NCBI RefSeq assembly: GCF_018271975.1 | Contig: NZ_JAGUCN010000025.1 | Coordinates: forward strand, 1-64,000 | Direction of reading: 5' to 3' | Origin: Carboxylicivirga mesophila | GTDB lineage: Bacteria; Bacteroidota; Bacteroidia; Bacteroidales; Marinilabiliaceae | Length of the DNA stretch: 64,000 bases | Shown here: piece after piece, positions 9,301 to 17,499 of the stretch | Layout: each line of letters opens with the position of its first letter | Numbering within the stretch: position 1 is the stretch's first letter | The notes under the pieces: generated by a model | What the model was told of the DNA's origin: nothing | The model's input: the letters and a program-made list of their open reading frames with translations, nothing else | Databases searched by the model: none | Position numbers and translations under genes: made by a program

Positions 9301-10077
9301 CTGAGCGGCCAGTCAACCGGTGCATTAAGTATTCCATTCATTGAGCATTTTGAAAACTACCAGCTAAATGATGCCTTTAACGGCGATTACTGGTTAAATA
9401 GTGAATCGCTGTGGGAACGCCTATGGCAAGGTGAATACCTTAATAGTTTTGAAGCCAAGGTGGTGGATGACTCCAATAATGAAGGCAGCCAGGCATTAGA
9501 GCTGACATTCACTCCCAAAGCGAGCGCCGATAATGGTCAGCTGATTAAACTGCAGACCATCGACCTGCAAAGTTTTGGCGGCAGCCACTTCATCGTTTCA
9601 TACAAAGCCAGAACGAATGCTGAAGGACAAAATATGGTAAAAACAGGCGCTACCGAACAAGCTGATGAGTGGCATGCCCTCAATACCGAATACCAGTACT
9701 TTTTCGATACGGTATCGCTCACCAACAACCGCTTAGCTCTATACTTCAACAACATGAGTCTGACTCCGGGTCAATCCTATAAAGTATGGATAGATGACCT
9801 GAAAATATCCTATACCACCGTAACGGAAGCCAATGATATTGAAGAAAAGCATAGCCCGTCGGTAGTGATATATCCCAACCCTGCCACTGACAGATTGTAC
9901 TTTAAATCATCGCAAGCCATTAGCAGAGTGACCATCCTGAATACCAAAGGCCAGGTGCTTTTACGTCAGTGGGATGTGCAAAATACAGTTGATATCTCTA
10001 ACTTGGCTTCGGGCATCTATTTTATTGAACTAAGCATTGGTCAGCAACGCAGCATACACAAATTCATTAAAGAGTAA
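6304..10077 (+). CDS. Glycoside hydrolase-sulfatase-binding module fusion, T9SS-sorted
   Basis: A 1257-residue multidomain enzyme. The signal peptide covers about 1-23. Residues about 45-515 form a clan GH-A-like glycoside hydrolase with SMRYPAGSGSN near 101-111, WEIGNE with the likely acid/base Glu208, MTEF with the likely nucleophile Glu327, and a C-terminal beta domain. By eye it resembles GH39/GH51/GH86-type enzymes, but no family is assigned. Residues about 530-1000 are a complete iduronate-sulfatase-like sulfatase with VDD (537-539), CGPSR with formylglycine Cys577, and GDHGYHLGDH (829-838). Residues about 1010-1175 are a jelly-roll module and 1187-1257 a T9SS tail. The frame is uninterrupted through every junction. 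Desulfation and glycosidic cleavage are thus physically linked. The next gene follows after 3 bases. Confidence 0.88.
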   Translation: MNKSLLLLLAGLLLGPVMLLLQAQNQRHFFDDTWQEKSFTEPGTSTPMELKQASNADATISIDANTIINKVLPTHFGVNTTFRNGNDQLSRTHLYTNAGIGSMRYPAGSGSNIYFYDGIIPNNFRIDFNPIDGTKSANMTPELFVEFKNNANSEATVVVNYFYARYGITSEGTRSARVQQAADYAAGFVRKLNIDLNANIKYWEIGNECYGGWEEGYEIDGVITTGKEYGEDFCVFAEAMKAVDSSIKVGAVVTREDDDWNSTLLPEVQNHADFLVVHNYFTSVKEATAENILESVPQVESVHTTLLNCVEKYTDKSRDYFPVAMTEFNSRGPVNCTMVNGIFVTRVLAEAIKHGYGMVDLWVSEWKWSETAQESKGFLAKDDPAQADYTPRQSYIPYQYFKRSFGDQMVKCSSDNADIQVYASTFSSGETGLIIINSNATAKTVKLDLETLNAEEADIYWHEFYANSIEANDKKFYINGQSGNTIGGGPDDFATIAPYKASYTNKHVIEARKYSVNFLVLKPKAIKPEYNVLMIAVDDLKPLLNCYGETQIHTPNIDRLAEQGVVFTKAYCQWAVCGPSRASIMTGQTPDGTGIRNLSSQLREERPDLITLPEYFSNQGYATAGCGKIYDPRNVDEHHDIYSWSMPYTQPGSYNYPENYPPFVQGTNYRVRANTATEQGPEGVDDDGYTDGQIALDALNKLDVLSQNSQPFFMAVGFKKPHIPFVAPKKYWDLYDRSSIDLAAFQKVATGSPDYAYHTPEPIGYDDIPDTWTYNDPTLGDGLLTPDDQRQLLHGYYACVSYIDAQVGKLLDKLEETNMADNTVILLFGDHGYHLGDHNQWGKHTQFEHSARAPLIISSPKGISGQHHAPVEFVDIYPTLCDLAGLDIPSSKLQGESLAPVLMGESINKDMAVTEYRSGGGSSYSFRTERYRLTLWMQGSNDRTDLSDWDASCIKAIELYDYENDPLETTNLANEAAYAAVVEELKTKAGDWWTLQYNFLSGQSTGALSIPFIEHFENYQLNDAFNGDYWLNSESLWERLWQGEYLNSFEAKVVDDSNNEGSQALELTFTPKASADNGQLIKLQTIDLQSFGGSHFIVSYKARTNAEGQNMVKTGATEQADEWHALNTEYQYFFDTVSLTNNRLALYFNNMSLTPGQSYKVWIDDLKISYTTVTEANDIEEKHSPSVVIYPNPATDRLYFKSSQAISRVTILNTKGQVLLRQWDVQNTVDISNLASGIYFIELSIGQQRSIHKFIKE

Positions 10078-10080
10078 GGC

Positions 10081-11742
10081 ATGAAAGTGAAACACCTGAA
10101 ATACATCCTGTTTTTTACATTACTTGTAACATATAGCCTTCAGGGCAGCGCTCAGAAGCCTTACAATATTCTATGGCTAAGCTGTGAAGATATTGGGCCC
10201 ATTATGAGTGCTTATGGTACCAGTGGTATTGAAACACCCAACATAGACCGGCTGGCCAAAGAAGGTATCCTGTTCAGTAAGGCCTATGCCACAGTGGGTG
10301 TTTGCGCCCCAAGCCGCTCATCCATTATAACGGGCATGTACCCCATCAGCATTGGGGCGCATAACATGCGAACAGGCGATCACTGGGGATTTCATACGCC
10401 CGAAGAGGAACATTATGAAACCTGCATTAAAGTAAAAGATAAAACAGGCCGTAATGTGCCCCAATACTCGGTGGTGCCACCAGCAGAGGTCCGTTGTTTC
10501 ACTGAATACCTGCGAGCAGCGGGTTACTTCTGTACCAATAATGCCAAGTGCGATTACCAATTTAACTGCCCCATCACCGCCTGGGATGAAGTGGGTAATG
10601 ATGCCCATTATCAGCACCGAGCAAAAGAACAACCCTTTTTTGCCGTATTCAATCATGGTATCACCCACGAATCGCAAATATGGAAACGCCAAAGCGAACC
10701 ATTAACCGTTGATACCAATGTGATACGCATACCAGATTATTACGCCAATATTCCGGTCGTTCGACGCGATGTGGGACGCAAGTACGCCAACATCGAAGAG
10801 CTGGATGCACAAATTGGCGAATGGCTGCAAAAGCTCGAAGAAGAAGATTTATTGGACAGAACCATCATCTTTTTTTGGAGCGACCATGGCGGCCCCCTGC
10901 TGCGACAAAAAAGGGCTGTGGGCAACTCGGGACTAAGAGTTCCTTTAATCGTTCGCTTTCCGGATAAAATACAAGCCGGAACGGTTGTGGATGACATTGT
11001 ATCGTTGATGGATTTAGGACCAACCGTTTTATCATTGGCAGGCATTCAACCACCTGATTATATGCATGGCAAGGCCTTCTTTGGCTCATACAAAGCCGAA
11101 AATGCGCATCCATATGCTTTTGGCAGTGCCGACCGTTTTGATGAGCATACCCAAATGAGCCGTTCGGTGCTGGATGGACGCTATGTGTACATTCGCAACT
11201 ACCTGCTTGATCAGCCCTATACCTATCCGCTGTATTACAGGGAGCAAATTGAGATGACCCGTGAATTGATTACACTTAATCAACAAGGTCAACTAAGTGG
11301 TGATGCCAGCTATATCTTCCAGCAAAGCTTACCCAGGGAAGAATTATATGACTTGGAGCATGATCCGGATGAAGTCCATAATCTGGCAAATCATCCTGAC
11401 TATCAGGATAAGCTGGAAGAGCTCAGAAACGCTTTATGCCAATGGCAACTGGAGATGAATGACAAAGGCTTTATCCCCGAGCACGACCTGGTTCACCTGA
11501 TGTGGCCCAATGGCATTCAACCGAAAACGGCAGCTGTCCGATTTACTACCGAGAACCGGTATGTGTCAATGACCTGCGCAACACCCGGCGCTTCTATTGC
11601 TTACCAAAAGGATAACAATATTGGCACTAACTTATGGGAGTTATATTCCGGACCAATAATACTAAAAAAGGGAAAAATCGTTGCAAGGGCTGTTCGAATC
11701 GGCTATCAAACTTCTGCCATCAATGAAATAATTGTGCATTAA
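10081..11742 (+). CDS. Sulfatase, sulfamidase/S1_8-like, with C-terminal beta domain
   Basis: This is a 553-residue formylglycine sulfatase with a signal peptide (about 1-24). Signatures are SCEDIGP near 36-42, CAPSR with Cys75 as formylglycine precursor, HNMRT shortly after, and WSDHGGP in the second half. The CEDI and HNMRT pattern points to the N-sulfoglucosamine sulfohydrolase-like branch (SulfAtlas S1_8 by eye), but the substrate need not be heparan. The last 70-80 residues look like a small FN3-associated or chitobiase-C-like beta domain often appended to sulfatases. There is no T9SS tail, so it is probably periplasmic. It starts 3 bases after the fusion gene and ends just before a strong terminator. 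Confidence 0.88.
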   Translation: MKVKHLKYILFFTLLVTYSLQGSAQKPYNILWLSCEDIGPIMSAYGTSGIETPNIDRLAKEGILFSKAYATVGVCAPSRSSIITGMYPISIGAHNMRTGDHWGFHTPEEEHYETCIKVKDKTGRNVPQYSVVPPAEVRCFTEYLRAAGYFCTNNAKCDYQFNCPITAWDEVGNDAHYQHRAKEQPFFAVFNHGITHESQIWKRQSEPLTVDTNVIRIPDYYANIPVVRRDVGRKYANIEELDAQIGEWLQKLEEEDLLDRTIIFFWSDHGGPLLRQKRAVGNSGLRVPLIVRFPDKIQAGTVVDDIVSLMDLGPTVLSLAGIQPPDYMHGKAFFGSYKAENAHPYAFGSADRFDEHTQMSRSVLDGRYVYIRNYLLDQPYTYPLYYREQIEMTRELITLNQQGQLSGDASYIFQQSLPREELYDLEHDPDEVHNLANHPDYQDKLEELRNALCQWQLEMNDKGFIPEHDLVHLMWPNGIQPKTAAVRFTTENRYVSMTCATPGASIAYQKDNNIGTNLWELYSGPIILKKGKIVARAVRIGYQTSAINEIIVH

Positions 11743-11770
11743 AACAGGTGCATTCAAGTGATCGATAAAA

Positions 11771-11815
11771 AACGCGGAACCGTTAAAAGGATATTAACGG
11801 TTCTGCGTTTTTTTT
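11771..11815 (+). terminator. Strong rho-independent terminator
   Basis: Sixteen-base arms at 11771-11786 and 11794-11809 pair throughout with a single G-U, with a 7-base loop and a T run through 11815. It separates the fusion enzyme/sulfatase transcript from SusC, so SusCD has its own promoter. Confidence 0.9.
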
Positions 11816-11950
11816 AATCTTCTTTAACGTTGAACATTTATACACCCTACTACTTATAAACTATTGCGCTGTTTTTGAAGCTCTTCAAACGACTGACAAT
11901 AGACCTGGCTTAGTTTGTTCCTTAACAAATACTAAAATTTATCCCCCTAA

Positions 11951-11966
11951 AGGTACTGAAGTACCT
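11951..11966. promoter_or_regulatory. Palindrome upstream of SusC
   Basis: AGGTACT and AGTACCT form perfect 7-base arms with a 2-base spacer, about 205 bases before the SusC start. The position fits an operator for the SusCD unit. The rest of the 11816-12171 gap is AT-rich; I see no confident promoter match and no small gene in it. Confidence 0.4.
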
Positions 11967-12171
11967 AATTATCACATACACTATTGGCATGTGTTTTGTT
12001 TATCGGCTTGCCCCTTTCTATTGAAACGCATCGAAAGATGCATGAGTCTATAATCTAGCTCATTCTAATTAAAATAACACCGTAATGCTAATGCTTTTAC
12101 TGGTTTCTAACTGCCTGTGGAGTATATAAGCCATTACACAAAAAATTTATCTAACAAATAATTTATAGTTT

Positions 12172-15100
12172 ATGAGAAGTTTATGGGTGCTCATTTTGGT
12201 TCTGTTGGCAGGCAATACTTTTGCCCAACGGACTATAACAGGCCGTGTCAGTTCTGATGACGGGGAACCATTACCGGGAGCAAATATCATGATTAAAGGA
12301 ACGATGAATGGGACTGTCACTAATCTTGACGGAGATTATGCGATAGAAATTGAGGATGACAATGCAACCCTTGTCTTCTCATTCATTGGCTTTGAGGCAC
12401 AGGAGATTGTTGTTGGAAGCCAATCCGTTATTAACGTAACCTTGGGAGATGACTCGGAGCTGCTGGAAGATGTGGTGGTAACAGCTTTGGGTATTAAACG
12501 CGAAAAGAAAGCGCTGGGTTACTCGGTTGCTGAAGTAGGCGATGAGGCCTTCGAAAGCTCAAAAGCAGCCAACCCAATGTCGTCATTATCCGGACGCCTG
12601 TCGGGTGTGCAAATTAACTCAACAGGGCAAGGTGCAGCCGGTTCAACTTCCGTAATTATTCGCGGTAATGCATTGGCCGATGGTTCAAACGAGCCACTTT
12701 ATGTTGTGGATGGTATTCCTATCTCCAACAGCCAGTACTCTAATGCTGATAACAAAGACGGTGGAGGTATCGATTCAGGTAACGGTATGTCAGGTATTGC
12801 AGCCGACGACATCGAAAACATCTCTGTACTAAAAGGTGCTTCAGCTACGGCTTTGTATGGCTCGCGTGCCATTAATGGTGTAGTAATGATTACCACCAAA
12901 TCGGGTAAAGGTGCTCAAGGTACAACCATCGATTTTAACTCAACTACTACTATTGAGAATGCCCGCATTTATTCAGACTGGCAAAACGTTTACGGACAAG
13001 GTAACTTTGGCAACGCACCATCATCAATGCAAGAGGCCAAAGACAACACCGGCATGTGGGGTGCCCGGTATTCGGATGTAAACAAGTACACCGACTACAG
13101 GGGGCAAAGTTCGGAATATCGTTTTTACGACAATGAAAATAACTTCTATGAAACAGGTGTAACAACCAGCAACAACGTTGCTATTAACCACAACACCGAG
13201 TCATCGACTCTGCGTATGTCGTATAGTAACCTGCATAACAATGGCATGTTGCCAAATACAGAATACAACCGAAACACATTGACCTTGAACGGTTCAACAA
13301 AAGCAATGAATAACAAGCTGGAGTTAACGGGGAAAATATCATATGTGAATGAGAATTCAACCAATGCCATGATTGGCAACACGCCTTTCTCGGCTAACCT
13401 GATGGGTACACCTAACAACGTGCCATTATCAGACTTAAGAAACTACAAAGATCCGGTAACAGGATTACCTGTTGGTTTTGGTAACCTGAATTCGAATGTA
13501 TACTGGAACCTGTATGAAGTAAGCCACTTGTATAATAAAGACCGGGTGATGTCAATGGCTCAGGCGAAGTATAACTTCACCAACGACTTAAGTGTAATGG
13601 TTCGTTACGGAGATGACAAAACGTTCTTCAACCAGCAGTCTATTTGGCCTATTGGTACACCTCATTACCAACAAGGTAGAGCTTCTGAGGTGCGTGCCAT
13701 CAACTCAGAGACCAACATCGACGGTATGCTGTCGTACAACAAAGATTTTGCCGATTGGGGATTCACGGTAAATGTGGGTGCAGCCCGTATGGACCAGGAA
13801 TTTGATGAGCGTCAAATCTTTGACGAGCGTTTTTCGGACCCTTCCATGCAAAAGCCTGGTTTTGGTGAAGTAACCACCAGCTTTGTTAATTACAACAGAA
13901 AACGCATCAACTCAGTTTTCTCAACTGCGCAATTGCGTTACAAGAACTTCTTGTATTTAGATATATCAGCCCGTAATGACTGGGCTTCATCTTTAATAGA
14001 TGCACAACCATCTTATTTCTATCCATCTCTTAGTTCGTCTTTTGTGTTTACTGAGATAATGGATACTCCTGACTGGTTATCGTTTGGTAAACTGCGAGCT
14101 TCATGGGCCAAAGTAGGTTCTGACACCGATCCATACCGCACACGTTTATACTATAATATCGATGGAGTTCTGCACCCAGGTGCAGGAGGTGATTCACCGA
14201 GTGGAGGTATCGGCAGTGGTACGGTACCCAACCGTAACCTGAAACCATCGATGAACGAATCGTACGAATTTGGTGTGGATCTTAAGTTCTTCAACAACCG
14301 CCTTGGACTTGATGTGGCCTACTATAACTCAAAAGCCACTAATCAGATTGTGCGCGTTGCAACAGCTCCATCAGCTGGTTACGACAATGCCATTATCAAT
14401 GCCGGTGCTATACAGAATGCCGGTGTTGAAATGAGCCTTTATGCTGATCCTGTTAAAACTAAGGACTTTAACTGGAACACTGCCCTTAACTATGCTTACA
14501 ACGAAAACAAAGTACTTAGCTTAACTGAAGGCGTTAACCAGCTAACCTTATTTGAAACAAACGGAAGCGTTAGTGTGGTAGCTCGTCCTGGCGAGGAATA
14601 CGGTCAGATTATGGGTACTACTTACCGACGTGATGATGCCGGAAACATCCTATTGGATGAAAACGGCCGACCAATGGTCAATGATGGATTAGGCGTAATT
14701 GGTAATGCCTACCATAAAGTAATGCTCGGATGGGTGAACCAGTTCCAGTACAAAAACTGGTCAGCTACATTTGTGATGGATGCTAAATTTGGTGGAGAAG
14801 TATATTCTCAAACAGAGGCACAGGCCTACTCAACCGGTCGTCACCAAGCCACTTTAGATCGTGATGGCTACGACGGCGGTGTTTGGTATCCTTCTGTCCT
14901 TGGCGGACAAGGTACCAGCTCAACCCCACAGGAATTCTACCAATCAGTATCCAATGTGGATGAGCAATTTGTGTATGACGCTTCATATGTGGCTATCCAG
15001 GAAATCAACTTAACGTATCACTTACCATCGAAGCTGTTCGACAATGTTAACTTCATGAGAGGTGCTTCAGCAGGTTTATTTGTTAGAAACCTGGGTTATG

Positions 15101-15228
15101 TATGGCGTGCTACTGATAACATCGATCCGCAAGCTACCTTCTCTATTGCCAATGGTGGAGCTGGTGTTGAAATGGGTAACATGGCCCTGCCAACAACTTA
15201 TGGATTCAACTTGAACATTAAATTCTAA
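12172..15228 (+). CDS. SusC/RagA-family TonB-dependent outer-membrane transporter
   Basis: This 1018-residue outer-membrane transporter should import oligosaccharides with its SusD partner, powered by TonB. It has a signal peptide (about 1-18), a carboxypeptidase-regulatory-like domain (about 20-105, ITGRVSSDDGEPLPGAN), a SusC-type hinge (DVVVTALGIKREKKALGYSV), a plug domain with YVVDGIPI and ALYGSRAINGVVMITTK, and a long beta barrel ending in NLNIKF. There is no N-terminal STN domain and no sigma/anti-sigma pair nearby. Control must therefore come from another kind of regulator, unlike the two other SusC genes in this window. SusD begins 5 bases downstream. Confidence 0.95.
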   Translation: MRSLWVLILVLLAGNTFAQRTITGRVSSDDGEPLPGANIMIKGTMNGTVTNLDGDYAIEIEDDNATLVFSFIGFEAQEIVVGSQSVINVTLGDDSELLEDVVVTALGIKREKKALGYSVAEVGDEAFESSKAANPMSSLSGRLSGVQINSTGQGAAGSTSVIIRGNALADGSNEPLYVVDGIPISNSQYSNADNKDGGGIDSGNGMSGIAADDIENISVLKGASATALYGSRAINGVVMITTKSGKGAQGTTIDFNSTTTIENARIYSDWQNVYGQGNFGNAPSSMQEAKDNTGMWGARYSDVNKYTDYRGQSSEYRFYDNENNFYETGVTTSNNVAINHNTESSTLRMSYSNLHNNGMLPNTEYNRNTLTLNGSTKAMNNKLELTGKISYVNENSTNAMIGNTPFSANLMGTPNNVPLSDLRNYKDPVTGLPVGFGNLNSNVYWNLYEVSHLYNKDRVMSMAQAKYNFTNDLSVMVRYGDDKTFFNQQSIWPIGTPHYQQGRASEVRAINSETNIDGMLSYNKDFADWGFTVNVGAARMDQEFDERQIFDERFSDPSMQKPGFGEVTTSFVNYNRKRINSVFSTAQLRYKNFLYLDISARNDWASSLIDAQPSYFYPSLSSSFVFTEIMDTPDWLSFGKLRASWAKVGSDTDPYRTRLYYNIDGVLHPGAGGDSPSGGIGSGTVPNRNLKPSMNESYEFGVDLKFFNNRLGLDVAYYNSKATNQIVRVATAPSAGYDNAIINAGAIQNAGVEMSLYADPVKTKDFNWNTALNYAYNENKVLSLTEGVNQLTLFETNGSVSVVARPGEEYGQIMGTTYRRDDAGNILLDENGRPMVNDGLGVIGNAYHKVMLGWVNQFQYKNWSATFVMDAKFGGEVYSQTEAQAYSTGRHQATLDRDGYDGGVWYPSVLGGQGTSSTPQEFYQSVSNVDEQFVYDASYVAIQEINLTYHLPSKLFDNVNFMRGASAGLFVRNLGYVWRATDNIDPQATFSIANGGAGVEMGNMALPTTYGFNLNIKF

Positions 15229-15233
15229 GAACA

Positions 15234-17111
15234 ATGAGAAATAAAATAACATATATGCTACTCGCTGTCGTAATGCTATTCTCGGCAGCTTGTACCGATG
15301 ACTTTGAACGAATTAACAATGACCCTAACCAGGGCGAGAAAATTGATCCGGGATTACTACTAACCCGTGTTTGGATGCGCTACAATGGTACTCCACACGA
15401 GGAATTAAGAGGCAACATGATTATGGCTGGTCCATTATCGGGCATTGTGCAATCGGCTTACAGAACAGGCCAAGGCTTTGAGGGTAACAATGATCAATAT
15501 AACGAAGCCAAATATGTTGAGATGTATAAGGATGCTGTAAAAAACGGCGTGCAATTGCTTAAGAACCTTGACACTGACAAAGAAAATGACAATACGGCTA
15601 AAACATCGATTGCAACTATTACCATGCAATTCGTATTTCAGCGCTTAACCGATATGTATGGCGATATACCGTACCATGACGCCGGTAATGCCTATAACAC
15701 TGGTTCTTTCTATCCTGAATTTGACAGCCAGGAAGATATCTACAAGTCAATGGTAGACTCCTTGAAGAAGCACCGCGATATACTGATGGAAACCGATGCT
15801 GAACCATTCCTGCCGAAAAATGATATCTTCTTTGGTAATCTGGATGAGACAGAAAGGAACAGAGCATGGGCCAAAACCGCCAACTCTTTAATCATGCGCT
15901 TAGGCATGAATGCATCTGCAGCAGATGAATCATGGGCCCGTTCAACGGTTGAAGAAGCAGCTAATAACAGAGCAGGCTTCATCACTTCCATTAAAATTGG
16001 AGATGCATTTATACTTCAGACCAGCGTAAACGGTGGAGACTGGGGTAACCATATCAATGGTGCCAACGCTACCAAATGGGGACACACTTATGTGGGCGAA
16101 AAATGGTTGCGCTTAGCACAAAGAAACCGTGATCCCCGCATCTTTTATGTGGCCTCGCAGGTAACTAACAGCAACGATTGGTCGGCATGGACAGGCATGA
16201 GCAATTTTGATGCTTTTGAAGAAGCACCCCAATTTGGAGAGCCTTGGAAACCTGTCACATTTATGCCAATTAAGGCTGGTGGTACAGAGTCTTTATCCAT
16301 TCGTGCCATGTATGCTGTGAAAGGACAAGATGGTGACCTGACTAAAGTTGGTGGTGACTGGTTTGTTGACTTAAATGCTACCACTGCCAACTACGCTCAA
16401 TACCATACAGTAACAGGTATCAATCCTGAAACTGTTGGTCACAGAGAAGCACCTATTGTGGTATTTGGTGGCGACGAGTCATATTACATTTTAGCTGAAG
16501 CAAAAGAAAGAGGCTGGAACGTGCCAGGCGATGTGGCTTCCAACCTTGAAAAGGCAATGGAGCTAACCTTCGAAAAGTACCCTGTTCTCTTCCAGAAAGG
16601 TTCAAATTCGCCTCAAACATACCTGGCTATGCAATCGGCTACTGAAGGTACAGATTTGAGCTATGAAGGTTTGCAGGCTGAGTACATGGACATGGTAATG
16701 AATGAAACCATTGACCTGGAGTTAATCTGGAGAGAGCGGTGGAAATCGTTAATGACCACTTTTGCTTACGATGCGTTTACTCTTTGGAACCGCACCAACC
16801 TGTCAATCATCCCTCAAGGGATTCCTTACCCGGGAACTGAGTTCACCGAAATACCTGTGTATACAGCTGAGCAAGTTGAAGATCCCGCATTTGCTGTGGA
16901 GATTCCAACCAGCGAATTCACCAATCAACCTTTCCATAACGGAGGTGATACTGAGGGACACCGTCCCCGACGCATTAACTATCCAAACGCGGAAAGAACG
17001 AATAACACAGAAAACATCGAGGCAGCCATACAGCGCCAAATCAGTGAGTATGGTCAGGTAGGAAATGGTAGCCATTTCATCACTACCAGAATGTGGATTT
17101 CAAAACAATAA
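15234..17111 (+). CDS. SusD/RagB-family lipoprotein (SusD-like_2 type)
   Basis: This is the surface glycan-binding lipoprotein partner of the preceding SusC, forming the lid of the transporter. The lipoprotein signal ends at FSAAC (Cys20). The helical, TPR-rich body includes ITMQFVFQRLTDMYGDIPY, a pattern of the SusD-like_2 branch. At 625 residues it is longer than the SusD partners of the two ECF-controlled loci (470 and 503). A strong terminator follows 34 bases after the stop. Together with sulfatases and the GH-sulfatase fusion it completes a sulfated-polysaccharide locus. Confidence 0.92.
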   Translation: MRNKITYMLLAVVMLFSAACTDDFERINNDPNQGEKIDPGLLLTRVWMRYNGTPHEELRGNMIMAGPLSGIVQSAYRTGQGFEGNNDQYNEAKYVEMYKDAVKNGVQLLKNLDTDKENDNTAKTSIATITMQFVFQRLTDMYGDIPYHDAGNAYNTGSFYPEFDSQEDIYKSMVDSLKKHRDILMETDAEPFLPKNDIFFGNLDETERNRAWAKTANSLIMRLGMNASAADESWARSTVEEAANNRAGFITSIKIGDAFILQTSVNGGDWGNHINGANATKWGHTYVGEKWLRLAQRNRDPRIFYVASQVTNSNDWSAWTGMSNFDAFEEAPQFGEPWKPVTFMPIKAGGTESLSIRAMYAVKGQDGDLTKVGGDWFVDLNATTANYAQYHTVTGINPETVGHREAPIVVFGGDESYYILAEAKERGWNVPGDVASNLEKAMELTFEKYPVLFQKGSNSPQTYLAMQSATEGTDLSYEGLQAEYMDMVMNETIDLELIWRERWKSLMTTFAYDAFTLWNRTNLSIIPQGIPYPGTEFTEIPVYTAEQVEDPAFAVEIPTSEFTNQPFHNGGDTEGHRPRRINYPNAERTNNTENIEAAIQRQISEYGQVGNGSHFITTRMWISKQ

Positions 17112-17145
17112 GTCACTAATAACCAAAACTTATTACCATATAGTC

Positions 17146-17178
17146 AAGTCCTCAAGGGTATCCTTGGGGACTTTTTTT
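17146..17178 (+). terminator. Terminator after SusCD
   Basis: Twelve-base arms at 17146-17157 and 17162-17173, with one G-U pair and a 4-base GTAT loop, followed by a T run through 17178. Confidence 0.9.
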
Positions 17179-17327
17179 GAAGGATATACTACAGCTATTG
17201 CTCACCAATCGTTAGAAAAGTTTAAAAACGCAAGTGATTTGATAAAGAATGTTAAGCCACCTGCCTAGGCGTTCTTTTTGGTATGGCACTTGCAATATCA
17301 GTTACAAACAATTAAAAACTAAATGAT

Positions 17328-17426
17328 ATGATACTAGCAAAGTTTTTCTTGATCGGCGTACTGGCCATTGTAAGCGGAGCAATCGTTTTAGCAGTTGTTG
17401 AAACCATTTCTCAATTCAGACAATAG
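17328..17426 (+). CDS. Small single-span membrane peptide (32 residues)
   Basis: A short open frame starting MILAKFFLIGVLAIV encodes one hydrophobic segment (about residues 2-24) and a short polar tail (ETISQFRQ). It lies alone between the SusCD terminator and a second hairpin terminator 27 bases after its stop, which supports it as a separate small transcript. The pair ATG-N2-ATG upstream offers another start, but that one runs into a stop after two codons. Function unknown. Candidates are a small membrane regulator or a pump-associated peptide, since an Omp85-like protein and an RND pump follow. Chance is not excluded at this length. Confidence 0.45.
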   Translation: MILAKFFLIGVLAIVSGAIVLAVVETISQFRQ

Positions 17427-17452
17427 ATAATAATTAATGTATAATCATATGG

Positions 17453-17476
17453 AGGCTGCCAACAGGTGGCCTTTTT
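17453..17476 (+). terminator. Terminator after small membrane peptide
   Basis: Eight-base arms at 17453-17460 and 17465-17472 with two G-U pairs, AACA loop, T run following. The U run is only on the plus-strand side. Confidence 0.7.
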
Positions 17477-17499
17477 AATTTTACCTCATCGACATATTA

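Noticed and set aside
17065-17268. 67-codon plus-strand open frame after SusD
   Set aside because: It starts inside SusD and runs through the strong terminator at 17146-17178; no likeness to known proteins.
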